From positions 1 through 45,921 of the forward strand of contig UQGP01000017.1 in the NCBI GenBank assembly GCA_900540625.1: a stretch of DNA of 45,921 nucleotides, given 5' to 3'. The stretch is from an uncultured Porphyromonadaceae bacterium (GTDB taxonomy: Bacteria; Bacteroidota; Bacteroidia; Bacteroidales; Muribaculaceae). The position numbers and the translations under genes were made by a program. This document shows, in pieces, positions 31,799 to 39,682 of the stretch. The notes beneath the pieces were generated by a model. It was given only the letters and a program-made list of their open reading frames with translations, searched no databases and was not told the DNA's origin. The first letter of the stretch is position 1, and each line of letters begins with the position of its first letter.

Positions 31799-32962
31799 AT
31801 GGCACGTATCGTACACATAAACACCGTGGCAGACACCTTTACGGGCGTCGGCAGCGTTATGGCTTCCTTAGCCGCATGTCAAAGGCGTCAAGGTCTTGAT
31901 GTAAGTATCGCTGCGGGATACGTGCGTCCGAAGTACGGGACCTTTGCCGATTACATCATGTGCGGACGCCTCCGACATTCTCTCGCGGCCTTGGAAGCAC
32001 GCATACGCGCCAATGACGGCCACTTGTGCCGCCACGCCACAGAGCGTCTGACGGCTTGGCTCGACAGTCTCGGAGATGTCGCAGCACTCCACTTGCACAA
32101 TCTGCACGGTTATTACATAGACGTGCCCACACTTATGGCTTGGGCTTGGCAGCACAAAGTGCGCACGGTGGTGACTATGCACGACCAGTGGTGGTGTACG
32201 GGACGCTGTGCCTATATGCACCGCGAATGCGATAGTGACTGCCACCAATGTATGTTCGGAAAGTCCTATCCGGCCACGTGGCGCAGCGACGGAGGCAATA
32301 CAGCGGATGAACGCGTGCGCCGACGTGATTTCGCTCGAATTATGGCGAGGACGGTGGCGCACTTCGTCGCGCCTTCGCAAGGCATCGCCGACCTGGCCTC
32401 GGAACGACTCGGCATTCGCGTATCGGTCATTCCTAACGGCGTCGATACAGCGATATTTCACCCCGACCGAATAGCTGACGATACAGACAACGCTGTTTAT
32501 GTCGTGGCCGTTGCAGCGACTTGGACCCCGGCCAAAGGGCGCGAAATGCTCCGCGCCGTCGCCGAATCACTGCCGGAGAATTGGCGGTTGACGGTTGTGG
32601 GAAACGGCGCTCCGGTCAAAGCATCCGAGAATATTCGCGTCATTGCTTCGGCGACACCCGAAGCACTTGCCTCCATATACCGGAGCGCGGACGTACTGCT
32701 AAGCACGGCTACATCCGAGGCTTTTGGTATGACCGTAGCCGAGGCCTTGGCCTGCGGCGTCCCGGCAGTAGTCAATGAGGCAACAGTCACCTCCGAACTT
32801 ATCGCCGAGGGTATCAACGGCTTTTCCATACCCATGGACACCTCACGCCCTCTTGATGTCATACGTGCTTTGGAGCAAGCGGCCATACTGCGTAAAGCCT
32901 GTCCTCTGACGGCTCTTACAGCCGAGCGTATGGCCGACGCATATAGTCAGCTATACTTTTAG
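31799..32962 (+). CDS. Family 4 glycosyltransferase (WcaC-like)
   Basis: A 387-residue GT-B glycosyltransferase. The N-terminal half has HINTVADTFTGVGSV, HLHNLHGYYID and TMHDQWWCTGRCAYM. A cysteine cluster (CAYMHRECDSDCHQC) resembles the one in WcaC-type enzymes and may bind zinc. The C-terminal GT4 domain has VIPNGVDTAIF, VVAVAATWTPAKGR and the nucleotide-sugar site EAFGMTVAEALACGVPAVV. It transfers a sugar from an NDP donor, probably in surface polysaccharide assembly. No other polysaccharide genes are next to it, so donor and acceptor are unknown. The chosen ATG begins the conserved MARIVHIN strand; the frame runs 34 codons further up but crosses promoter-like sequence. Confidence 0.88.
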   Translation: MARIVHINTVADTFTGVGSVMASLAACQRRQGLDVSIAAGYVRPKYGTFADYIMCGRLRHSLAALEARIRANDGHLCRHATERLTAWLDSLGDVAALHLHNLHGYYIDVPTLMAWAWQHKVRTVVTMHDQWWCTGRCAYMHRECDSDCHQCMFGKSYPATWRSDGGNTADERVRRRDFARIMARTVAHFVAPSQGIADLASERLGIRVSVIPNGVDTAIFHPDRIADDTDNAVYVVAVAATWTPAKGREMLRAVAESLPENWRLTVVGNGAPVKASENIRVIASATPEALASIYRSADVLLSTATSEAFGMTVAEALACGVPAVVNEATVTSELIAEGINGFSIPMDTSRPLDVIRALEQAAILRKACPLTALTAERMADAYSQLYF

Positions 32963-33068
32963 CACACCGCAACCGACTGTATTACACCATATTGGCCATT
33001 TATCTGCGAAAACTACATATTCCGCAAGGAACATATTTTTCGCCCGAGCCGTTTTCAAAAAAAATAGC

Positions 33069-33076
33069 TAACTTTG
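33069..33076 (+). promoter_or_regulatory. Candidate -7 box of the alcohol dehydrogenase-pyrKD unit
   Basis: TAACTTTG matches TAnnTTTG. The -33 region around 33045-33058 (GAGCCGTTTTC) has no clear TTG. The predicted leader is about 17 bases. A TTG inside this box (33074) could open the frame but would be inside the promoter. Confidence 0.5.
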
Positions 33077-33097
33077 CACAAACCAACACTCAGCACA

Positions 33098-34267
33098 ATG
33101 AACAATTTCACATATTACGCACCCACAGCCTACACCTTTGGCAAGGGTGCCGAAAAACAAGCCGGCGCGCTCAGTGCCTGCCATTTAGGCAATAAAGTAC
33201 TCATCGTCATCGGCGGCGGCAGCGTGCGCCGTAGCGGCTTACTGGATATCGTGACATCCTCGCTTACAGAAGCCGGCGTCGCTTACGACATTCTGGAAGG
33301 CATACAACCCAATCCGGTTGACGGACCTGTGCGCCGCGGCATCGAAATTGTGCACGACGGTAAATTCACCGGGCTGTTAGCCGTAGGCGGAGGCAGCGTC
33401 ATCGATACAGCCAAGGCCATAGCTTTAGGCGCTCTCTATGACGGCGATTTTTGGGACTTTTACTGCGGTAAGGCCAAGCCCGAACGTGCGCTCCCGGTGG
33501 GCGTAGTACTCACCATACCGGCAGCCGGAAGCGAAGGCTCGGGCAATTCGGTGATTACGCTCGAATCGGAAGGACGCAAAATCTCGCTACGTACCGACCA
33601 CGTCATCCGTCCTCGCTTTGCCCTGCTCAATCCCGAATGGACATTCACACTTCCGAAGCAGCAGACCGCTGCCGGAATTGCAGATATGATGGCGCACATC
33701 TTCGAACGCTATTTCTCGCCGACGGAAGATGTCGAGGTGACGGACCGCGTATCCGAAGGCGTCTTGCGCGCCATCATCACCGAAGCGCCCAAGGTGATGG
33801 CCAATCCGAAAGATTATCAGGCTCGCGCCAATATTATGTGGTGCGGGACACTGGCACATAACGGAGTCTGCGGATGCGGTCGCACCGAGGACTGGTCATC
33901 GCACGCTATGGAGCACGAAATTTCGGCATTGTATGGTGTCACTCACGGCGCAGGTTTGGCCGTGGTGTTCCCGGCATTCATGACTTATATGGCTATGCAC
34001 AAGCCTCTGCGCGTCACCCAGATGGCTCGCCGTGTCTTCGATGTGGATATCTGCGACGACGTGGCCGCCGCTCATGAGGGCATACGTCGACTTCGCGCTT
34101 TCTGGAGCTCGCTGGGTCTGCCGCTGACGCTTGGCGACCTGGGCATAGACAATCCGGACATCGATACAATGGTCACCAAATTGCACCAAAACAAAGGTAC
34201 CCTGCTCGGAGCATACCTGCCGCTGGATTGCAACGCTACACGCGAAATCTACCGGTTGATGAAGTAA
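33098..34267 (+). CDS. Iron-containing alcohol dehydrogenase (butanol dehydrogenase-like)
   Basis: A 389-residue group III alcohol dehydrogenase. The NAD(P)-binding half has TFGKGAEKQAG, VLIVIGGGSVRRSG and LLAVGGGSVIDTAKAIA. The metal-binding half supplies ligands in AGIADMMAHIFERYF (D and H), SSHAMEHEISA (H) and GVTHGAGLAVVFP (H). It is closest in pattern to NADPH-dependent butanol dehydrogenases (BdhA/YqdH type) that reduce aldehydes. The physiological substrate is unknown. The start MNNFTYYAPTAYTFG matches the family. It is followed 34 bases later by pyrK, an unusual operon partner with no evident pathway link. Confidence 0.92.
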   Translation: MNNFTYYAPTAYTFGKGAEKQAGALSACHLGNKVLIVIGGGSVRRSGLLDIVTSSLTEAGVAYDILEGIQPNPVDGPVRRGIEIVHDGKFTGLLAVGGGSVIDTAKAIALGALYDGDFWDFYCGKAKPERALPVGVVLTIPAAGSEGSGNSVITLESEGRKISLRTDHVIRPRFALLNPEWTFTLPKQQTAAGIADMMAHIFERYFSPTEDVEVTDRVSEGVLRAIITEAPKVMANPKDYQARANIMWCGTLAHNGVCGCGRTEDWSSHAMEHEISALYGVTHGAGLAVVFPAFMTYMAMHKPLRVTQMARRVFDVDICDDVAAAHEGIRRLRAFWSSLGLPLTLGDLGIDNPDIDTMVTKLHQNKGTLLGAYLPLDCNATREIYRLMK

Positions 34268-34301
34268 CGACCCATACAATCCGCAAACAGCACACTACAC
34301 T

Positions 34302-35090
34302 ATGCCCAAAGTTTTGAAGAATATGCGCGTGGTCGCCAACCGCCGGCTGTCGCCGACGTTGTCACTACTGACACTCGCGACCGCAGACGGGAAAACTCTT
34401 CCGGAAATTGCGCCGGGACAATTTGTCCAAGTGGAGGTCCCGGATAGTAAATCGACATTTCTGCGCCGTCCTATTTCGATATGTGATGTCATCGGCAATG
34501 ACAGCATTATCCTGATGGTACGCGATGCCGGAGCAGGCACGCACGCGCTATGCCAAAGCCGCCCGGACAGCATCTTAAACATCTTACTGCCTTTGGGCGG
34601 CGGAACTTTTCCCACCGATTTGCCCGATGGCAGCCGCGTACTGCTTGTAGGCGGCGGCGTCGGGGTGGCACCGTTGTTTTACTATGCCAAGGCTCTTGTC
34701 GCCAAAGGTATAAGCGCCGAATTTGTCCTCGGCGGACGTTCGATTTCAGACTTGCCTATGGCTTCGGACTATGCCTCCGTGGCCCCGGTACATATCACCA
34801 CCGATGACGGTTCGGTGGGAGTTCGCGGCGTGGTCACCGCACATCCGAGATTGGCCGAGGCGGATGGAGACACTCTCTGGGCCGTGTGCGGACCGATGCC
34901 GATGATGAAGGCTGTCGCTTCGCTCGCTCGAGACAAGGGCATACGCTGTCTTGTATCACTCGAAAATACTATGGCTTGCGGCGTGGGCGCTTGTCTATGC
35001 TGCGTCACACCCGACGCCGAGGGCAACCACGTATGCGTATGCACCGCCGGCCCGGTATTTGATGTATCAACCTTAAATTGGAACGAATGA
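34302..35090 (+). CDS. pyrK: Dihydroorotate dehydrogenase electron transfer subunit
   Basis: A 262-residue ferredoxin-reductase-like protein. FAD binding is indicated by FLRRPISICD, NAD binding by LLVGGGVGVAPLFYYAK and CGPMPMMKAV. The C-terminal [2Fe-2S] site is formed by cysteines in MACGVGACLCCVTP and HVCVCTAGPVF. PyrK passes electrons from dihydroorotate oxidation in PyrD (class 1B) to NAD+ in a PyrD2K2 complex. The stop overlaps the pyrD start (ATGA), consistent with stoichiometric expression. Confidence 0.94.
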   Translation: MPKVLKNMRVVANRRLSPTLSLLTLATADGKTLPEIAPGQFVQVEVPDSKSTFLRRPISICDVIGNDSIILMVRDAGAGTHALCQSRPDSILNILLPLGGGTFPTDLPDGSRVLLVGGGVGVAPLFYYAKALVAKGISAEFVLGGRSISDLPMASDYASVAPVHITTDDGSVGVRGVVTAHPRLAEADGDTLWAVCGPMPMMKAVASLARDKGIRCLVSLENTMACGVGACLCCVTPDAEGNHVCVCTAGPVFDVSTLNWNE

Positions 35091-36016
35091 TGGCTCACAA
35101 TAATGCTCTCACGCCCGACTTACGCTCTGACATCGGCGGGCTCACACTTACCAATCCGGTGATGACGGCCTCGGGTACTTTCGGCTATGGCTTCGAGTTT
35201 GCGGACATAGTCGACACCTCGCGTCTCGGTGCCGTCATCGTCAAGGGCACAACCATAACCGCACGCAACGGCAATGCGTACCCACGTATGGCCGAAACGC
35301 CTTCGGGAATGCTTAATGCCGTAGGCTTGCAAAACAAAGGCGTGGACTTTTTTATACGCCATATTTACCCCGGGGTACGCACCCTCGGGTCTCCGATTAT
35401 TGTCAATGTTTCGGGCGCTACCATAGATGATTACGTAGCTGTCTGCCAAAAGCTTGCGCCACTGGAAGACATCGCAGCCGTCGAGGTGAATATCTCGTGC
35501 CCCAACGTGCGCCAAGGCGGAATGGCTTTCGGCACCACATGCGAGGGCGCAGCGGCCGTCACCACCGCCGTACGTCGCGCGTGGCCACGTACGCTCATTG
35601 TCAAGTTGTCGCCCAACGTCACAGATATCACGGAAATAGCGCGTGCCGTCGAAGCCGAAGACGCCGACTGCGTTTCACTCACCAACACCTTCTTGGGCAT
35701 GGCCATTGACGTGGAACGCCGACGCCCGGTACTGTCGACAATTACCGGCGGACTTTCCGGCCCGGCTATACGCCCGATATCATTGCGTATGGTCTGGCAA
35801 ACGGCACACGCTGTCAAGATTCCCGTAATCGGTATCGGCGGCATAGACAGTGCCGATGCCGCCTTGCAGTTTATTATGGCCGGCGCCGCTGCCGTGGAAG
35901 TGGGTACAGCCAATTTCACCGACCCGGCGGCAACGATGCATATTTTGGATGGTATAACCGAATATATGAGCCGCCACGGCATAGCTTCGCTTGCCGAAAT
36001 TCGCGGCATCATCTAA
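35087..36016 (+). CDS. pyrD: Dihydroorotate dehydrogenase, class 1B catalytic subunit
   Basis: A 309-residue FMN TIM-barrel protein that oxidises dihydroorotate to orotate in pyrimidine synthesis. NPVMTASGTFGYG, the active-site stretch VNISCPNVRQGGMAFG with the class 1B catalytic cysteine, TNTFLGMAID, and the FMN phosphate site GIGGIDSADAALQFIMAGAAAVEVGTA (from about residue 245) are all typical. I place the start at ATG 35087, overlapping the pyrK stop; an adjacent ATG at 35090 is equally possible, and the alternative TTG at 35078 is unlikely. Pairing with pyrK confirms class 1B. It ends convergent with the cyclo-ligase gene. Confidence 0.95.
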   Translation: MMAHNNALTPDLRSDIGGLTLTNPVMTASGTFGYGFEFADIVDTSRLGAVIVKGTTITARNGNAYPRMAETPSGMLNAVGLQNKGVDFFIRHIYPGVRTLGSPIIVNVSGATIDDYVAVCQKLAPLEDIAAVEVNISCPNVRQGGMAFGTTCEGAAAVTTAVRRAWPRTLIVKLSPNVTDITEIARAVEAEDADCVSLTNTFLGMAIDVERRRPVLSTITGGLSGPAIRPISLRMVWQTAHAVKIPVIGIGGIDSADAALQFIMAGAAAVEVGTANFTDPAATMHILDGITEYMSRHGIASLAEIRGII

Positions 36017-36037
36017 GTCATAACGGCATCATCCAAG
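36004..36037. repeat. Imperfect two-copy repeat at the pyrD stop codon
   Basis: CGGCATCATCTAAG (36004-36017) recurs as CGGCATCATCCAAG (36024-36037) with a 20-base period. The first copy contains the pyrD stop codon, the second lies in the intergenic gap, so the second looks like a decaying tandem duplicate of the gene end. Confidence 0.7.
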
Positions 36038-36072
36038 CCACACTTTATTACAACGATGCTGCTGATTTTGCG

Positions 36073-36618
36073 TTATTTACGACGGACGGTACGACGGTCG
36101 GTAATCACGATATCTACGGGGACGTCATCATCGTCGTAGGGGACTTCGTCCATCAGCTGGAAGTCGTAAGCTACGCCGACCTTGACGGCGCGTGTTCCGC
36201 GCAACAGTCGGTCGTAATACCCGCGGCCTCGGCCTACACGATTGCATTGGCAATCATAAGCCACAGCCGGGACCACCACCAAGTCGATGGTGTCCATCTC
36301 CACTGTATCGGCACCTTCCGGCTCTTCGATCAGAAACGCTCCGAGACTTAGGCGAGACCGATCGTATGGCAAAATCTCGAGGTCGGCACCATTGACACGG
36401 GGCAAAAAGAAGTGCTTGCGCTCATGCCATTTGTCCAAGAAAGCATGTGTGCTGATTTCGTCCGGCAAAGAGTGGTACATCAATATATTATCTGCCATCA
36501 TAAAGGCGGCCGAAGTTTCGAGCCGCGCAAAGGCTCGCTCTGCTGCCTCGGCCTGCTCGGCCGCTTCCAGCAGTGCTTTTTGCGCCTTGACAAGGCGCCT
36601 AATGTCGCTCTTATCCAT
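36073..36618 (-). CDS. 5-formyltetrahydrofolate cyclo-ligase
   Basis: A 181-residue protein of the 5-FCL family (E. coli ygfA), which converts 5-formyl-THF to 5,10-methenyl-THF with ATP. An N-terminal helical region rich in Ala/Glu is followed by ILMYHSLPDEISTHAFL, FFLPRV, and the ATP/phosphate-binding signature AYDCQCNRVGRGRGYYDRLL (about residues 134-153), then VGVAYDFQLMDEVPYDDDDVPVD. The length is normal. It is the last gene of the minus-strand run, 36 bases after the S41 protease gene. Confidence 0.9.
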   Translation of the reverse strand: MDKSDIRRLVKAQKALLEAAEQAEAAERAFARLETSAAFMMADNILMYHSLPDEISTHAFLDKWHERKHFFLPRVNGADLEILPYDRSRLSLGAFLIEEPEGADTVEMDTIDLVVVPAVAYDCQCNRVGRGRGYYDRLLRGTRAVKVGVAYDFQLMDEVPYDDDDVPVDIVITDRRTVRRK

Positions 36619-36654
36619 ATCTCAAACTTGTTATGTACGTTATATTATCTTTGG

Positions 36655-38277
36655 CTATTTTATTTTTATCGGGAAATTGGCTTCGCCCGAATGCATCAAT
36701 TTCACGGCCTTAAGGACATTGGGGTCGCGACGGCCGGTAATAATGTAGTATGCCGGAATGCCGAGGATGTCACGAGCGATGAGCGCCTGCAACTGGTTGA
36801 TGATGAGCTGGCGCGAGATATTGATGTAGAACCATCGGGCCGGTACGCCGTTCTGAGCGGCGTAATAGACAAACGAGCCCAGAAGAATGTCGTCCGCCGG
36901 AAGCTTGCGCAACAATTCGTCCACGTTCTTGGATTTAACAAGCGAGGGGCGATTGAGGTCGCAATACTCATAGGCAAAGCGTTGCATGATACCGTTTTGG
37001 AAGACTTTGACAAAATAGCCCGTGACCCCGGTGGTATCCGAAGGCATAAATATGTCGGGCATAATGCCACCGCCGCCGTAGACGGTGCGACCGGTGCCGG
37101 TCTTGTACATCAGCGAGGCGTCAAACTTGGTGGAATCGGCGGTCTGCATCTCGCCGTTCTGCCAACGTTCGTATATCTCGTATTCGTAATCCTCGTTTTG
37201 GCCGGGACGATATTTCTTCTGTATGCATCGACCCGAAGGCGTATAGTAACGCTGGACTGTCAGGCGAATCTCGGAGCTGTCGTTGAGCAAAATCTGACGC
37301 TGGACAAGGCCCTTGCCAAAGGTGCGACGGCCCAACAGCAATCCTCGATCATTGTCTTGGATGGCGCCGGAGAATATCTCGGAAGCAGAAGCCGATGTCT
37401 CGTCAATGAGCACAATCACTCGTGCTTTTTGGAAATCTCCGTTGCCATCGGAAATGACTTTCTGGTCTTGCTCTTCGTGGCGTCCGTGGGTCTTTACGAT
37501 CAGCTTGCCTTCGGGCAGGAACTCGTTGACCATCAGTATCGCCGGTTCCATATATCCGCCGGTATTGCCTCGCAGATCTATCACGTAGTCCTTGGCGCCC
37601 TTGGCTCGCAACTTGTTGAGTGCATCCAAGAATTCGCCGTAAGTCGAACGTCCGAACTTGTTGACTTTCACAAATCCGGTGGTGCGGTCAAGCATATATG
37701 CGGCATCTATGGTTGTCACCGGTATATTGCCTCGTTTGACTTTGAATGTCAAAGGTCGCGATGCCCCGGGACGAACGACGCCTATGGTGACACTCGATCC
37801 GTCTTTGCCGCGCAAAAAGCGGAATACCGAGTCGTTGGTAATGCCGACCGAGGCTATGCCATGGCCGTTGACGCTGACAATGCGGTCGCCGGCCATCATT
37901 CCCGCTCGCTGTGCGGGGCCGCCGGAAATAATCTCGACGACACACACCGTGTCATTGTATATTTGGAATTGTATACCCACGCCGCTGAAGTAGCCTTCGA
38001 GTTCGTCCGGCCCGGCATTCTTTTCTTCAAGCGAAATGTACGCCGAGTGCGGATCCAAATTGGACAATATCGACGGCAACGACCGCTCTATAAGGCTGTC
38101 GAGGTCGACACTATCCACGTACTCACGGTTGATGATGCCGAAAAGTTCCTGCAGTTTGGCTTCACCGGGGGTCAATGCGGCAGGCTTATTTATAAACCAT
38201 CCCAGCCATAGACCTGCAGCAAATGTTATGCTCAGTATCAGAGGAAACAGCAACTTGGTTTTTTCAGATGTTTTCAT
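36655..38277 (-). CDS. Carboxy-terminal processing protease (S41 family)
   Basis: A 540-residue exported protease. An N-terminal membrane anchor or signal (LLFPLILSITFAAGLWLGWFI) precedes the PDZ domain (about 85-180, with GYFSGVGIQFQ and GGPAQRAGMMAGDRIVSVNG). The S41 catalytic domain follows, with the likely Ser297 (in ETSASASEIF) and Lys322 (in RRTFGKGLVQ), 25 residues apart as in E. coli Prc. A C-terminal part of about 150 residues continues after the catalytic domain. It would trim C-termini of envelope proteins in the periplasm. The gene is preceded by the deaminase-like gene (68-base gap). Confidence 0.92.
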   Translation of the reverse strand: MKTSEKTKLLFPLILSITFAAGLWLGWFINKPAALTPGEAKLQELFGIINREYVDSVDLDSLIERSLPSILSNLDPHSAYISLEEKNAGPDELEGYFSGVGIQFQIYNDTVCVVEIISGGPAQRAGMMAGDRIVSVNGHGIASVGITNDSVFRFLRGKDGSSVTIGVVRPGASRPLTFKVKRGNIPVTTIDAAYMLDRTTGFVKVNKFGRSTYGEFLDALNKLRAKGAKDYVIDLRGNTGGYMEPAILMVNEFLPEGKLIVKTHGRHEEQDQKVISDGNGDFQKARVIVLIDETSASASEIFSGAIQDNDRGLLLGRRTFGKGLVQRQILLNDSSEIRLTVQRYYTPSGRCIQKKYRPGQNEDYEYEIYERWQNGEMQTADSTKFDASLMYKTGTGRTVYGGGGIMPDIFMPSDTTGVTGYFVKVFQNGIMQRFAYEYCDLNRPSLVKSKNVDELLRKLPADDILLGSFVYYAAQNGVPARWFYINISRQLIINQLQALIARDILGIPAYYIITGRRDPNVLKAVKLMHSGEANFPIKIK

Positions 38278-38345
38278 CTCCGAATTATATATATCTTATT
38301 GGATGTGCACTTTAACGGTGCATAAAGTCTTTAGTTACGGTAGAA

Positions 38346-38798
38346 TCAGTTGGGCTGCTCAATGGGCACGTGCACACACTCGATGCCGGCACGTTCCAAC
38401 AAGTCGATACCATCATGCAATCTGTAATTCTCGGAATAGACCACACGTTTTATCCCGGCTTGGATGATGAGCTTTGAACATTCGAGACAAGGCGACGAAG
38501 TTACGTATAGCGTAGCCCCGTCACTTGAATTATTGCTGCGCGAAACCTTGGTGATAGCGTTGGCCTCGGCATGCAATACATAGGGTTTAGTCACTCCGGA
38601 CTCGTCTTCGCAAACGTTTTCGAAGCCGGAAGGTGTGCCGTTGTATCCGTCCGAAATAATCATCTGATCCTTAACTATGAGGGCTCCCACCTTGCGCCGA
38701 CGGCAGTACGAGTTCTCGGCCCAAATGGTTGCCATACGTAGATAACGAAGATCGGACTGATGTTGTTTTTCGGAAGTGTTTTCTTTGTTTTGCGACAT
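38346..38798 (-). CDS. dCMP deaminase-like protein (ComEB family)
   Basis: A 150-residue zinc cytidine/deoxycytidylate deaminase-fold protein. Zinc and catalytic residues appear in VLHAEANAI (His and Glu) and SSPCLECSKLI (two Cys). GYNGTPSGFENVCED is characteristic of the deoxycytidylate deaminase/ComEB group. It probably converts dCMP to dUMP for thymidylate synthesis; a role in competence is not implied. It lies between the MurU-like gene (101-base gap on the 5' side) and the S41 protease. Confidence 0.88.
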   Translation of the reverse strand: MSQNKENTSEKQHQSDLRYLRMATIWAENSYCRRRKVGALIVKDQMIISDGYNGTPSGFENVCEDESGVTKPYVLHAEANAITKVSRSNNSSDGATLYVTSSPCLECSKLIIQAGIKRVVYSENYRLHDGIDLLERAGIECVHVPIEQPN

Positions 38799-38899
38799 TG
38801 TGTGTATCGTAAGAAGAGGGGGGTTAGCGGTGAGAAGGAGGTCTATTTTTTATGAAATCGGTTTATTTCCTTTATTAGAAGTCGATTATACTTATATAC

Positions 38900-39682
38900 T
38901 TATGAATGTTTTGCTACATAGTCGCGTGCAATTTCCAGCGTTTCGGGACGGCCGACATCATACCAATGCGCATCGGCAGGCACCACGTAGCCTCGTATGT
39001 CTCGCTGACGACAAATACTTACATACGCCGGCGTAATCGAAAATACGCCGTCACATGTCGTCTGTCGTCCATATTCGGCAAGGTCGGCCAAAACCGACGG
39101 GTGGATGACGTGTATGCCCTCGAAGGACATCGGCATATCGTCCGGCGCCGGGACATATCCTTGCGGACGACTTTCGATAATATGTCCGGACTGATCGGTA
39201 TGTGTCCATCCGCGAAGACGGAGCGTCCGGTCTTCGAATAGCAAATGGCGTGCCGAGGGACGTGCCTGTACCGCCATCGTAATCGATGCCCCGGTCCGAC
39301 AATGGTTTTCGAGCATGGCGCGTAAGTCTATATCGCTGATTATATCGGCATTGTGCACCAGGATAGGCGCCTCTCCGTCAAGATAGCGCATTGCATGTAC
39401 CAGTCCCCCACCCGTGTCAAGCAACCTGTCGCTTTCGTCACTGACATGTATCGTGACACCTTCGGGGGTGTGCGCCTGCAAGTAGTCCGCCACCTGCGAA
39501 GCAAAATGGTGGACATTGACCGTGATGTCGTTTATGCCTATGGCGACAAAGCGGTCAATGACACGCGCCAATGCCGGACGGCCGCAGACATCGACCAAGG
39601 CCTTGGGATGTTCCAAGGTGAAAGGCCGCAGTCGTGTTCCCAGACCGGCGGCAAATATCATACCTTTGGCTTGTGCAATCAT
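38900..39682 (-). CDS. murU: MurU-like sugar-1-phosphate nucleotidyltransferase
   Basis: A 260-residue GT-A-fold nucleotidyltransferase. The signature GMIFAAGLGTRLRPFTLEHPKAL (around residues 7-29), HNADIISDIDL (metal-binding Asp), the FEGIHVIHPSVL strand and the ending WYDVGRPETLEIA are as in MurU (MurNAc-1-phosphate uridylyltransferase) and related GCD1/RmlA-type enzymes. In Pseudomonas MurU makes UDP-MurNAc from MurNAc-1-P produced by AmgK. Here its start overlaps by 4 bases (ATGA) the stop of an AmgK-like kinase gene, which strongly supports that role. The exact nucleotide and sugar remain inferred. Confidence 0.85.
   Translation of the reverse strand: MIAQAKGMIFAAGLGTRLRPFTLEHPKALVDVCGRPALARVIDRFVAIGINDITVNVHHFASQVADYLQAHTPEGVTIHVSDESDRLLDTGGGLVHAMRYLDGEAPILVHNADIISDIDLRAMLENHCRTGASITMAVQARPSARHLLFEDRTLRLRGWTHTDQSGHIIESRPQGYVPAPDDMPMSFEGIHVIHPSVLADLAEYGRQTTCDGVFSITPAYVSICRQRDIRGYVVPADAHWYDVGRPETLEIARDYVAKHS

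Noticed and set aside
33074..33097. TTG start eight codons upstream of the alcohol dehydrogenase ATG
   Set aside because: The TTG lies inside the TAACTTTG promoter box; ATG 33098 matches the family start.
36412..38211. 599-codon open frame on the plus strand
   Set aside because: Antisense to the S41 protease and cyclo-ligase genes, which carry intact catalytic motifs.
38836..38841. AGGAGG sequence on the plus strand
   Set aside because: No reading frame of interest follows; all genes here are on the minus strand, and Bacteroidetes rarely use Shine-Dalgarno sites.
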